Shown here: in pieces, positions 31,312 through 42,282 of the stretch
Position numbering within the stretch: position 1 is the first letter of the stretch
Layout of the letters: each line of letters starts with the position of its first letter
Assembly: GCF_947623445.1 (NCBI RefSeq)
Contig: NC_135246.1
Location: 9,221,856 to 9,285,855 of the forward strand
DNA length: 64,000 bases
Origin: Clavelina lepadiformis
Lineage: Eukaryota > Chordata > Ascidiacea > Aplousobranchia > Clavelinidae
Reading direction: 5' to 3'
Position numbers and translations under genes: made by a program
The notes under the pieces: model-generated
What the model saw: the letters and a program-made list of their open reading frames with translations, nothing else
Database searches by the model: none
What the model was told of the DNA's origin: nothing

Positions 31312-31975
31312 TCTCGGTAGCCGGTTCAATCGCTTGGTTCGCAATACATGTAGCTTAGGTTCCGTGTTCAATACCCAGTGACGCCATATCGTTGCAATAC
31401 CCTAGGGCAGTGCTTCTCAACCCCTGGGTCGCGACCCAAAAGTGGGTCGCCATTTGTTTGGTTTGGGTCGCCGTCGCCTATTAAACTAGTCCACAAAGCC
31501 GTTCAATAACTGAGTACCTTACTCAATTTATTGCATATTGACTGTGAGTTGACGTCATAGTGCATTGTTGCGGAAACACAAGTGAAGAAGCATGGTGATG
31601 ATTATTTGCTGTGAGACTCTAGATTAGCTACGTTCGAGTCAAGGCTAAATATTTGTAGCCTAAATACCCAATTTTTGGGTAAAAAATATTGGGTCGCCTC
31701 AGCATCGCTATTAATTTACGTTTAATATTTGGGTCGCCACAAAAAAAGGTTGAGAAGCACTACCCTAGGGCAAGTCATTAACGACACTTGCTCTTGTTCA
31801 GTGGACCTGGTTGACAGTTCTAAATTCGAGAAATACTATAAAAAACTCAAAAAAACAAAAAGTGTGGTAAACGGAACTTGCACACTAGAGGTAACCGGGG
31901 CTCGAGTGATGAGGAATCATCACCGGGTTTAAATCGTACAAAGATTTTCTTCAGTCCTAGGGTAATCATTAAATT
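31312..31975 (+). repeat. tRNA-derived SINE copy split by a hAT element
   Basis: The left part (31312-31407) holds a B-box-like GTTCAATACCCAGTG. The right part resumes at 31763 with the sequence that follows in the 20.2 kb copy, and ends near 31975 after ACTTGCAC and GAATCATCACCGGGTTTAA. Removing 31408-31762 plus one copy of the 8-base duplication gives a continuous SINE, so the SINE is older than the hAT insertion. Confidence 0.6.
31408..31762. mobile_element. SPIN-like non-autonomous hAT element, 355 bp, nested in SINE
   Basis: It starts CAGTGCTTCTCAACC and its inverted right end is TAGTGCTTCTCAACC. The 8-base duplication CCCTAGGG is perfect at 31400-31407 and 31763-31770 and is itself a palindrome. 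The ends and the following GGGTCGCGACCC resemble those remembered for SPIN-type hAT elements, which are known for horizontal spread among animals. There is no coding capacity. Confidence 0.88.
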
Positions 31976-32118
31976 ATCAAGCCATACCAAACGATTTCTT
32001 ATATACCTATTTTAAAATGTAGGAAACCTAAGCTAAGAAATACCCACTCCTTATGCATTGCTACTTGAACAGCAGTAGTAGACATTTTTTATAAATTAAT
32101 TAGCTGGATAATGTTATT

Positions 32119-32215
32119 CGAACCCGGAGTGAACTTATATCAGCAAGCTTGATGAACCTAAACCCGGAGTGGAATGAATGCGTGCAGCCGATGCAAGCTC
32201 GAACCGGAGTAGAAC
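32119..32215 (+). repeat. Three short direct repeats around CGGAGT
   Basis: Variants of GAACCCGGAGTGAAC occur at about 32119-32133, 32154-32168 and 32199-32214, spaced about 35-45 bases apart. Their function is unknown; they may be part of a decayed repeat. Confidence 0.35.
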
Positions 32216-32769
32216 TAGTAAAATAATTTTTTGTTAAATCTGAACCGCAGTTAAACCGTTTTCCACTGTGGTTTGTCGTCCTTGTATGAACACAAATTTG
32301 AAATTCATAATAAATAAACAAAGATTTGAATCTTCAGTGCAGACTGTTCAAGTCAAACTTCGCGTCTCTGATGTCAGGTACAGTAGGTAGCACACCATAT
32401 ATTGAGCTTTCCATAACTGCACAACCAGAACAACGAAAGAAAGCTTACATGGAAGTTTGCAAATATGTTTGATAAACAATTTTGCAGATTTAAATAAAAA
32501 GTTAGGCAAGAAATAAAACTCAGAACTATGATATCTATGACAAACCGCTCGTTCTGAAAAAAGGTAAAGGACCCAAAATCACTCAGGCATAACCATCTTT
32601 TTTTCGCATTCTGATTGGTAAGAAAAAGCCCATCTGAATAAAGCAGAACCAGCGCAATTTTGTCAGAAATCAGTGTGTGCAATGGAGACTAGAGTATTTT
32701 GCTTTCGTAAACAGTTGTTGGTAGGAAATATAGACTAGCCTACCTACTGTAGATATACTCTTAGTGGCT

Positions 32770-32850
32770 TGGTTCCAAAACTATGGTACCTGTACCGCTA
32801 AATGCACAGGCTCTGCGGCACGCAAAGGTATTCCCGCTTTTATGTGAAAA
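32770..32850. mobile_element. Possible hAT left-end fragment
   Basis: AGTGGCTTGGTTCCAAAACTATGGTAC and the following sequence resemble the left end of common hAT MITEs (CAGTGGTTCTCAAACTNTGGTAC type). No right end or target duplication was found, so it is probably a truncated relic. Confidence 0.3.
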
Positions 32851-34619
32851 ACTTATTTACCTGGTATTAGGTTTATTAGTATAGAAATTAATCAATCATA
32901 ATAATAAGGCAGTGTCTGCTCACAGGCTGCCGGTTACCGAATTTGGAAAAAGCTGCTTCAGTATTCGGCTAGCCAGTTACGCACTTGGTATTTCCTACTT
33001 CGATAACCAACGGTCGGTGAAGTAAACACCTGACTTAGCCTAGCTTAATTTACTGGCCGCCGTTTACCGAAGTAGAAAATTACATCATAACTTTTCCTCA
33101 TTCAGGCCTTCAAGTTGGAGTGCGAAAGTATAAGATACCCCGATAAACGGCAATTAGGATAGGTCTTGGCTGTGAATTAAAGTATGTGCTAATTTTCAAC
33201 ATAAAATGATATTTTAACTTTTCCAAAACTTTTGTGAATCCCTACTCCAATGTTTGCTTTGTCAATGTTATTTTTCCGATATGTTTTCTGTTTTACATAG
33301 TGATGTAAAAAACATACATAATGTTTTAACTTTTTTATTATCCAAAGTTAGGGTCCTTTTTTCCGAACTTCAGGCAAGGTACTTTAAAGATTTATTTATT
33401 GCTCTTCGTATTTCTACTTCAATAGAAAACTCAAAGACGCTAGTTGAAGTTTTTAAATTGTTTTAAGAGCAAAAATGCTTTTCATAATGATAAAAACAAT
33501 GAATTCTAATTATTTGTTCATATTACCTTGTCAATTTAACAAGAACTTCTGTTGTTTAACTTATTCCTCCATGGAAACGCGGATTACTGTTGCCAATGCC
33601 GGGTGTCAGTATACAACAGTGTAAATCTCCTCCACAATCCACATTAATTTTAATTTACACATGCAATATATATGATTTTTCCAATTTCTAAGTGATTAAT
33701 TCCAATTTTAGACAAAACTTTAGGCTGCCTTGCACTGCCTATCACAAAAAAATTTGACTTTTACAGCCCTAACTTCTGACACTTTTTTAAAAGTTCAGCC
33801 ATTTGTGCACCCATTCCCCTAACCTAACTGTCTATCTTCAACAATGGGTTGTGTGACCTACTTTTGGGGAAATACTCACTTTCTTTTTTCCACAACACAG
33901 CGTCACTGTCACAGAGGGGAAAAAAGCACAGAACTGTCACATTTGTTTAGTCTGACAACTTTATGTTTTATTAATATTAGACCTTTTTTCCGCTTAAAAC
34001 AATTTTGCTACATTCACCATCTAAAAGCTACAAAATACGAAGGTAGGTCTGGTCACTATATAGCAAACAGCAAAATTGATTCCACAAAATAAACTAACCT
34101 AGTAGAGTGACTCAAAAAATAAAAAAGCCAATTCACATTATTGCCAAATAATGAAAATTACTATATCACAAAGCAAGTTTAACTGAAAAATTACACTAAA
34201 CTAGCGCTAGGGCGAGGAGTTTTAGCCGGTAGGCCCAGTAGGAGCGTAGAAGTCTGTAAAAAGTTGAAATTTTTATTTTGACAATACGTGTACATTTTTT
34301 CAAGTTAAACATAACTTACTTCGCGCTAAAATTCCGGTCATGAGTGCACTTTTTAGAATTATTCCCGGACACAGATTTCAACACCGAAATTCCGGACATA
34401 TGGCAATTCTATACTACACAAGTCACTGACTAATACACCACTCGATTTTTTCCCTCGTCCGAAATGAGAGTAATAAACCTATCAGCGGAAATCTGCCGGT
34501 TATGTTATTGCAATTTTGTAACTTTGGTAAATGGACACCTGTGAGTCGTAACTTCATCAAAATAGTAGTAAATGATCTTGTACATTATTGTAATCAGCAC
34601 CATAAGCATTATTTTAAGA

Positions 34620-34800
34620 CCCTACTGGAAAGTTTGTATGATGCACTGGATGTTTGCTTTTGCGCCAGTTTTCTGGCACGGAATTGTCGTTTTGCCCTAT
34701 ATTATAGTTATTAACTTATTACATTGGTGTGGCGCAAATTTTGGCATTACATATATTGCCACATTTATCCGGCACATTGAAAGCAAATTTTCCAGTAGGG
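34620..34800. mobile_element. MITE copy 1, CCCTACTGGAAA ends
   Basis: The perfect terminal words CCCTACTGGAAA and TTTCCAGTAGGG bound 181 bases. The flanks TTTTAAGA and TTTTAAAC match at 6 of 8. The interior aligns by eye with the copy at 35096 (GTTTGTATGATGCAC, TTTTGCCCT, GGCGCAA/GGCGTGA). The superfamily is not assigned. Confidence 0.65.
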
Positions 34801-34828
34801 TTTTAAACAAACTGATTACTTCACCATG

Positions 34829-35035
34829 ATGATTCCTCATCAATCATGCCCCGATTACCAAGCTGGCTTGTGTACCAGTTCCTTTCACATTTTTATTTGC
34901 TTTTTTTCAATTGCCCAATTTGGTTCAGTTCATTAAGTTTCAGGACCACAGAACAGTAAACAGGAACAAGTATCATTAATGCCTAAGTGCCCAAGGGCAT
35001 TTGTCAGTGGTTACGCCACTGAGTACATGAGCCGC
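34829..35035 (-). repeat. Reverse-strand SINE fragment
   Basis: Read on the minus strand, this stretch runs from CAGTGGCGTAACCAC through GCATTAATGATACTTGTTC to GATGAGGAATCATC. That follows the order of SINE body and tail seen at 20.3-20.8 kb and 31.4-32.0 kb. It lies between the two CCCTACTGG MITE copies. Confidence 0.4.
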
Positions 35036-35095
35036 TTTATTATAAACCCGGCACACTTTTATGTGTAAGCACAAAAAATAATTTAAAGAATTATA

Positions 35096-35267
35096 CCCTA
35101 CTGGAAAGTTTGTATGATGCACCAGACAAAGTTGGCGTATGTGCATTTTTTCTGGCACAAAACTGCCATTTTGCCCTGTGTTATATACTATAAGTATTAT
35201 GTTGGCGTGACTCACATTTTAAGTTGCGTATTTATCAGGTGCACTAAAAGCATATTTTCCAATAGGG
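35096..35267. mobile_element. MITE copy 2, CCCTACTGGAAA ends
   Basis: This is a second, diverged copy of 172 bases, beginning CCCTACTGGAAAGTTTG and ending TTTTCCAATAGGG. It has the same orientation as copy 1, about 295 bases after that copy ends. No clear target duplication was seen. Confidence 0.6.
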
Positions 35268-35320
35268 ATAGAGTAATTATATATTTATAAAATATGTCTA
35301 GCTATAGCCAGGCTATTTAT

Positions 35321-35481
35321 CAGTGCTTCCTAAACTTGGTTCACTCAATCCCAGGTGTTTAGAAAGTCGGTCTCTGTTGTTCAGCGAAGATTAGGCTGTG
35401 TAGGCCTATGTTCATGTGAATTCGGTGAATGTGCGCATGAAACTTGCAATGTTTAGTAGTCTCCAAGTTTAAGAACCAGTG
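35321..35481. mobile_element. Small hAT-type MITE, 161 bp
   Basis: The left end CAGTGCTTCCTAAACTTGG and the inverted right end CACTGGTTCTTAAACTTGG are imperfect inverted repeats. The flanks CTATTTAT and CTATACAT match at 6 of 8, as for a decayed 8-base duplication. Confidence 0.65.
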
Positions 35482-35678
35482 CTATACATATAACTTCAGT
35501 TTATTTACCAGTGTTTTCAATGTCTTACTTTTTTCTCTAGACATTAATAGATCGATTGTTAATCTATTTATTCTACTTTTAAACTAATAATTTTGAATCT
35601 TTAAAAGAAGATACACAAATTGTTTGTGATTTTATGAGAAGAATTTACCTCAGTATTACAACATAGCCTACTACAGAA

Positions 35679-37966
35679 ATGAATTCAAGGAATGTTTCAC
35701 CAAATACTGTAAGTATAGTATAATCCCTTTATTTTCTTACTGAACACTTTAAGTGTATTAAATAAGTTTTATAAACTCTATAGGTTATCAGGGCTGCATA
35801 CTCCATCGATTTTAATTTGAGTTCGAGTTCTGCATATTTAAATATTCGAGTTCAAGCTCGGCAGAATTGTTAAGTTCGAGTTCTCCTCAATGTCAGTTTT
35901 GATGGTATAAGTTTAATGTTATGCAATCTGCAAACAATGATGAAAAAATTTATTGCGATTGCTATAACAAATTACTACAGCATGGATGCATGCCAGAAGA
36001 AACATGAGATAGAATTAAAAGTTGTAGTCAAGACACTTAAGTTGGTGATGTTTATTTAAAAATTCGATGTATATATATCATATAGTTGAAATTTTCTGTA
36101 ATGTCAGTTTGCGTATGAAGTCACTTTTGGTTGGCCCTGGCAAAATTTCTATATCTGCATAACGCATTAATTGTAATCTGCTGCTTATTAATTTTTTTTT
36201 ATTATCATTTTTGTCGCTTACATTTAAGGGCGGCTTACCATCGAGGGGAGTTTATGGCTAATTCCATGACAGCGAACGTTAAAATCAGTTGCTATACCAA
36301 ACTGCCCTGCTTTTAGTCAATTGGCTGATTTAGTGGAAATAAAGTAGCCTTATTGTTTGACAGACCAGTAGAAGTATAAAATGTTTGTAAAAGACAACTT
36401 TTTATACTACACAAAATTATCTGCCAGACAAAAATTATAAATAACCAACATTTGTGGATAGGACAGCAGCCTTGCACAAAACTATTTGTGCAAGTTTTTC
36501 TGCTCAAACACGTCACCTAAACTAATTTTTGTATTTCACACGTAGTCATCACGACATTAGCAATTTCCATAATGATAACTTTTTTTTTTCATCAAGCGTG
36601 TTTTGAACGTGACGTCTTTTTTTATGGAAACGCACGTTTGGTAACGAAAGTTGTTTTTATCGTTTGCTGTTTTGTTCTGTTAACCTAATTCTATCTTTAC
36701 AAATTGTAATTGCAAACAACTCTACAGAGTCTTAGTATTAAAGTAGGCAATCAGTTCTGGATGAAAATGACACGTACAAGTTACTATGACGTCATAGACG
36801 CGAAGTTCAATTGGTGTCATTTATGATACAATAAATGCTAAGAAATTGGTCAAGTATTCTTAACTGAGCATAAAAGGTTGCTTTCAAACTAATAATAAAA
36901 AAAGAATAGAAAATAACATTAATTTCGTGTGCATTCAATTATAGAAATCCCTAAAATACTGGTTGTATGTAAGTGTAAAGTGCAATTACAATTACAGTTG
37001 GCTTGTTTTATACTCGCATTCATTAAGTTGAAAGTAAAACGTATGTGAGGAAATTCATAACAATATAACATGGTTTCATACAGAATATGACCCCATGTAA
37101 ATACTTAATGAATGCATCATCAATCTCTCTCGTACGCCCTTTCAATGGTGGGTATTCTTCCAATTGCTACAGGGTAAAGCCAAAAGCCCGCTCACCTTTT
37201 GTGCTTCTGCGGCAGGAGCCTATGCATTCTTTTTGCATTTACAAACTTAGTCTATTATAAATTTATGGTGTTAGTTCGGAAAGAACACAATCTTACTTCA
37301 TGTTCAATAATTTTTTGATAGAATGCACCTCCCTTCAGACCAGCCAATCATGTACACTCTGGAAATACTACTCGCTCCCCAACACCTCATTGGCAATCAC
37401 CACCTTGGGCTGCTAAGCAAAACTTTGTTTCTCCAAACAATTTCTATAATGGGGTGCAGCCAGTTTGGAGAAATAGCTACAAAATGCGACATAGATATAA
37501 CTCTCCAAACAGTCCAAATTTTTATCGACAGAAGGTATGTTTACCAGTTATATAGCTGTCATGTTTTCATTCTTATTCAGTTATATAAATGACCAAGATG
37601 CATGCTTTGCAACATACTTTTTATTGGCAGAACTTGAGCCACACATCAACACCAAATAGTCGCTCTTCTGGACATGGTACTCATGGCAGTCCTTCCTTCC
37701 TACCCCTCTCTTACACCCCAAATTATTCAAGACAAAGGTCGCCATATTCAAGAGGAGCAAATTATTCTCGTGGTAAGAGGTCAGGTGATCGGCCATGGTA
37801 TCCTCGTGAACATGGAAAACAAACAATTGATGTTTACTTCAAACCATCAATGTTACAAGATCCCTGGAAAAATTGCTCTTCATCCCGAATTAACAAAGAC
37901 GTTTCTAAGACCCCTGCCACCCAAACATCAAACAATAATGCCAAAAGGTATTTCGGCAAAACGTGA
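35679..37966 (+). CDS. MPLKIP: MPLKIP (TTDN1), M-phase PLK1-interacting protein
   Basis: The human protein binds PLK1 and the intron lariat debranching machinery, and its loss causes non-photosensitive trichothiodystrophy. Proposed exons: 35679-35708, 37322-37534, 37631-37966, giving 192 residues (human 179). The diagnostic part is near the C-terminus, residues about 150-160, YFKPSMLQDPW (human NYFKPSMLEDPW as remembered), with a further short match at the end (KRYFGKT versus KGRYFC). The rest is low-complexity, rich in Pro, Ser, Tyr, Arg and Asn (SPNNFYN, SRQRSPYSRG), as in the human protein. Exon 3 is certain and exon 2 is likely: it is open in phase and begins NAPPFRPAN after TTTTTTGATAG. 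Exon 1 (ten codons from ATG 35679, donor GTAAGT) fits the phase but is far away and could be wrong. A poly(A) signal lies at 38122-38127. Confidence 0.82.
36787..36794. promoter_or_regulatory. CRE palindrome in MPLKIP intron 1 or promoter
   Basis: A perfect TGACGTCA about 535 bases before MPLKIP exon 2. If the proposed distant exon 1 is wrong, this could mark the true promoter. Confidence 0.2.
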
Positions 37967-39134
37967 TTAGTATGGAAACAGTGGTGGGGGATGGTTATTT
38001 ATTAGCTTTTTCTATGATCAAGCATTGCATGGACGTGCTTTTAACAGTGTTTATCTAGCTAGAGGCTTTGCTTTGTCGGGAAGCGCTTTTTCATAATGTT
38101 TTTAGGCGTACTTTATTAACAAATAAACTTCGATGATTGAAAGAGTCCGATTTTGCCAAATTAAACAGGTGAGAATTGTTAAGAAAATACTGACTGTATG
38201 ACTAGGAAAATAATATTTTTAATAAAATTGTGAGGAATTTGCTGTTCCCAATTCCAAGAAATTGCTGACACTAGGCAAGAAATTGCTGGCACTGGGCACA
38301 CTGGCCCAGGCGTAAAGCATATCTCAATGACATTGGAAACAATGTTGTTGTTCAATACTATCAATGGATTCTTATATATAATTTTATAGCTGATATACCA
38401 ATTAAACCAACGCGAGGATCCATCAGTAAAACGTTTGTTGCGTGCGTTTGTCTAAAGTAGGTGTTAACATGTTGACCTTGCTTTTAAAAAGAGCGTTAAC
38501 TCCTTGAAAAATAGACTGTATTACTCATTAACTGGGTTACTTTTTACGTCAAATAGGCAGCCAAGCAATTGTGCACGAGATTAATATTTTTCGGGTGAAT
38601 GAAAAAATCTAAAAGTCTGGGCCTTAGGTGATCTCAATAAGTAAATATAGCGCTCACGTCCACGATATAATAGCTAACGTGCATTTGGAGGAAACTTCAT
38701 TTTAATACTATTTTTAACTTCACAATAATGAGATTGTTAAAATATCTTTTCAAATAGTTTTTTTTTTCAAAAACATGTGTAAAAATATAAAACGGTTTAT
38801 TTATGGTACATTGTAAGCTACTGTGTAGATTTCAGTAAGGAGTCACAAACAAAATGCACAGGCTGCCACAAGAACTCTCGCATTCAACTTCCCGCATACT
38901 TTTACATTAATATTGCAGCAAAAGTCCTAGGCCAGTGCATGATATTTAGTAAATGTTTCCAGTTGTCTTTAAATTGGTAAAGTGAATGAAATCAGATTTG
39001 TCCAGCGCTGGGTACTTGGCTTCTTTTATTTTCCAGCTATGGCAAGCATATTGTCAACCGCTTGGTGCTCCACGTTACTTTATAACGGAAAACTGCGTTT
39101 TTCTTGTCGACGCAAAATATGTCGTCAATTTAGG
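37967..39134. other. Convergent spacer MPLKIP / MIT gene
   Basis: It contains the 3' UTRs of two convergent genes: AATAAA at 38122 on plus, and TTTATT at 39025-39030 (AATAAA on minus) about 105 bases after the MIT gene stop. Nothing else is recognised. Confidence 0.45.
38122..38127 (+). other. Probable MPLKIP poly(A) signal AATAAA
   Basis: A canonical hexamer 155 bases after the MPLKIP stop codon. Confidence 0.5.
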
Positions 39135-40781
39135 TCATGCTGGTTTAAGTGTGGTGGATATTAGTATAGTTTCTCCTGGCAAGAATGTTGAAATCATTTT
39201 CGAATTGTTATAATTGCTGTTTAAGCTCTGCTGACTGGAAGAGCTTGCACGATATTCACGATCTTTCTTCATTAAACTTCGATATATACGTGTGAAAGTG
39301 CTTCTAGACTGGGAATTGTTATACAATGGCTGTTCTTCTGGTTCTAACCATCTGGCAACTGATGACGACACTTCTCCCAGTACAATTGGCTTCCGCCTTC
39401 GAAAATCGTTATTCCTGCAGTATAGAGACATGACATTTATCTTCTGTCTGTTCGAAATCATAAGCCATTGACGTTTACGTGAATAGATTGAAACGTAAGT
39501 GCAGTATAAGTTAATAGGCTATGCGTTATTTAAAGAGTGTCGAATTTTAGTAGAAAAAGTTCATACACTATTCCGGTAAGGTACTAAGGTTGTAGTGTAT
39601 GAACTTTTTATAGACCCTTTCTCAAGTCTACTAGACGCTTTTCCTTTTATAAATGCAGTAAAAAAGGTTGGTTTCGGCATGGGATTCTGTGAATTATCTA
39701 CATAAATAAGCTACTTACGCATTCAGGTATTCGGCAATTTTTTCGGCCCTGTTTAGATACAGTTTACATTTTGAAAGGATCCGCTCCTTAATGTTTTCGC
39801 TTTCTGCTTCATCTGTAAGAAATAAGAAGCCCTGATGCAAAGCTTTTGCGTTTACCAAGAAGAGGCGAACAAGTCTAGGCATACCCTAATTAGAAAAAAG
39901 AAATATCACTGAACACAAAGTTGGAACCGCAGTTGATTCAAAGAATAAAGAGTCGTATACTATAGAATATAGATTGTTCTCATCGTATTATTACTGAGTT
40001 TAAGTATATAACTCGAAACGTTTGTATAAAATCATTGCTGTTTTTTTGGCACTATAATAGGCATTCTTCCAGGAAAGTTGGTCATTTTGTGCAGTTGGCG
40101 GCAATTTTGAACTGATCACTGGGTTTCGTATTCGGAGAGATATAACTTTACGAACTAAGCTTCAGTGAAAGAGAGGCCACAAGGTTATGCAAGACATACA
40201 GCAAAACTCTCCAAAAGTGGGAAGATTGTTGCTGGCCACGCCCTGTTTTTTTTTCGTAAGATACCAAGAAGCGATTGAGCAGAGCTGAACGATTAGTGTT
40301 TAAGTCTATTAGGTAGTAGTTTAATATAGTATTGCATCGCAAGCAACTATTTCGTTTCGTACGTTAACTGAAAATTGCACAATTTCTGTAAGGTACACAA
40401 ATACGTACAGTTTAAACTTTCAAGAAAATACACCAAGCCATGCTGATACAAGGACAACGCCTCCTCATAGTTGTGAGCACGGTCTTCCTCAACTGCCTGT
40501 TGTACTAAACGCAGAGCCGTTTCTAAAGAGCTTTTGCACTTGGCTTTCTGCAAAATAGATGGCGTTAGTTTTTGATACTTTACAGAAACAAAAGATAAGG
40601 TTCCCATAACTCAAAAACAGAATGCAAAATTGTTATGTGTAAAACGTCCTGATATACTCACAACGTTCGCATTATTTTGTGCTTCAACGTTTTTCGATTT
40701 AAGCAAAGGAATGGTATCCGTTTGTGTTGACATATCCTTCAAAATTCTTCTTTTAGAAAAGGTACAACAACACAACCCCAT
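39135..40781 (-). CDS. MIT-domain protein with predicted acylated N-terminus
   Basis: Small protein of about 207 residues from four exons: 40662-40781, 40418-40547, 39719-39812, 39135-39414; phases close. Residues about 45-115 form a MIT three-helix domain close to that of VPS4 (ALRLVQQAVEEDRAHNYEEALSLYQ, then IKERILSKCKLYLNRAEKIAEYL). MIT domains bind the C-terminal tails of ESCRT-III proteins. There is no AAA domain: the remaining 90 residues are a Ser/Asn/Arg-rich tail (RWLEPEEQP, YRSLMKKDREYRASSSSQQS). The first ATG in the frame gives MGLCCCTFSKRR: Gly2 for myristoylation, Cys4-6 for palmitoylation and basic residues after. It sits in good context (G at -3 and +4). A second ATG at 40733 would drop this motif. 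No named ortholog is recognised. It may be a lineage-specific membrane-anchored ESCRT-III adaptor; the function is inference. Confidence 0.75.
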
Positions 40782-41365
40782 GACTAAAACTGGACTTCCA
40801 CCTAGGTTTGTTATATAGCTTAAGCTTGGAAGCTGTAGGATATACGTATCTGCAGTACTTTTATTGTCGAGAAGTAAGTCGTAAGTCAAGTCATTCCTTT
40901 ACCAAGTAACGGTTGTCGTGAGCTACAATTAACTTCGCGCAGATCTACTTTTGCGCTTCGCTTCCCAAGTATGCGTCGTGCTCCGCACTTGAATCGAAAT
41001 TAAGCAGTTTCATAAGATCCTGGGCCATTTATACACGGTTATTTTAAGAGACTTGCTCAAAGCTAAAATATGCGACAATTTTTCACTCCAAGTTTTCTCA
41101 GCCATTACGTCATAACGTGAGTACGCTAACTAGTTTAGGACATTTATCAATGTTTGGTTGAAACATGTTAATGTTACAAATCACGTTAGTTGTAAACGTT
41201 TGAAAAATCGAATGCTTTTAAACTTTTTTCCTTATTAAGTAGTCCATTTGTAAAAACAAATCAGAAGTTTAATGAAAAGTGTAAACTTATAAGCATTGCT
41301 AAAGTCGTCTTAGCTGACGCGACAAAAAAAAAATATGGGCTTTGTTGTATTTTGACGGGAAAAAT

Positions 41366-42265
41366 TCAAATTAAACTATGTTTATCTTCGTACAAGCATG
41401 ATCTACCAAAATATTGTACAGTGGTTTGTTGGTGAAGTAAAAGTTCTCGTCTGTAGAAAATGTAGCCTATATCTTCATCGATCAAAAATGCAGGCTTCAT
41501 CAAAACTTCACCGAATGAAATAAGACCAATAGTGCAGTTGCTGTAGCTAAGTATGGATATGATACAAGAACTAATTCCTTCGATAGAATTATCCAAGACT
41601 ATTTTCAACTTAATCCTCTGATGATAATATTCTGGTATTGATATGGCCTAAAAATGCGTCCCTTCCTTTACCTTACCCCTTTTTCTCTGGAATAATCCGG
41701 ACTAGCACGTAGCCAGAATTGTGATTACAAAATTACGGTTTTAATAATTTGACTTTTTCCCAATACTACTGCTCGAAATTTTCCATCTTAAAACTACCTA
41801 TATTATCTTAAAATATCCGAATTTGGTGCTGCTATTTCTCCTGTGTAGTGTAACTATTTCGTGCAGGCTCTATTCTATGTGTTCGCGCACTTTCCCTTAA
41901 TGATATGGTTCAAGCAATGACAAAGTTTGGTTATTTAAGAAAGTTTGTTATAGGCCTACATTCCCCATAATTTTCCAGAAACTTGCTTTTAATATATTAG
42001 CCATGTCGAAAGGATGAATAATCTGAACTACCTTTTTTTAAAAGTCAAAACTTTTCTTCATAATCTACCTATGGCCGAAAAACGTTAAGACTTCTCTGTT
42101 TTTCCAAATCTTTTTTAAAAGCAGCATTATTATCTGAAACATATAGCATAATACAAACAAACGAGGTTAATGGCAAAGGTAACGAAGTATGAAACCGTCC
42201 TACTTGTTTCCCATCCCCGTGGTAGCGATCGATGAAACGTTGTTCTTTCTCACGTCTTCCGCCAT
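41366..42265 (-). CDS. Putative two-exon gene, unknown function
   Basis: Proposed exons 42204-42265 and 41366-41615 give 103 residues. Exon 1 starts ATGGCGGAAGAC (MAEDVRKNN) only 10 bases from a perfect CRE palindrome at 42275-42282, a typical compact promoter-start arrangement. It ends at a GTAGGA donor. Exon 2 joins in phase at an AGAG|G acceptor and reads KIVLDNSIEG, LISFGEVLMKPAFLIDEDIG, YFGRSCLYED to a stop. No family is recognised and there is no signal peptide or clear membrane segment. Support is limited to phase, start context and coding-like composition. The acceptor is not ideal because an earlier CAG is skipped. Confidence 0.35.
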
Positions 42266-42274
42266 TTTTCACAA

Positions 42275-42282
42275 TGACGTCA
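42275..42282. promoter_or_regulatory. CRE palindrome TGACGTCA before putative gene
   Basis: A perfect CREB/ATF palindrome immediately 5' of the candidate ATG at 42265 on the minus strand. Confidence 0.4.

Larger units (their letters stand above)
30763..33162 (+). other. Two exon-like segments of unknown identity
   Basis: Segment 30763-30840 is open for 26 codons between a good acceptor (TTTCTAAACCTTCAG) and a good donor (GTAAGA). It reads in part FNTKLDGMVARARAV. Segment 33106-33162 follows the acceptor TTTTCCTCATTCAG in compatible phase and ends in a stop after 18 codons (AFKLECESIRYPDKRQLG). A possible start segment lies at 30371-30484 with donor GTAACA. If joined they would encode about 82 residues. 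I do not recognise the product. The intron between them would hold the SINE/hAT nest at 31.3-32.0 kb. Chance is a serious alternative. Confidence 0.22.
29620..35678. other. Repeat-rich spacer NMT to MPLKIP
   Basis: Six kilobases with no confident gene. They contain the split SINE, the SPIN-like hAT element, two CCCTACTGG MITEs, a reverse SINE fragment, a small hAT MITE and the unassigned exon-like segments described separately. A CRE-type TGACGTCA near 31551 is inside the hAT element and so is probably not a host promoter site. Confidence 0.5.

Noticed and set aside
31551-31558. CRE TGACGTCA as a host promoter site
   Set aside because: It lies inside the SPIN-like hAT element.
39135-40781. 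Calling the MIT gene VPS4 or MITD1
   Set aside because: The MIT domain resembles VPS4 but no AAA domain follows; the tail does not match the MITD1 phospholipase D-like region.
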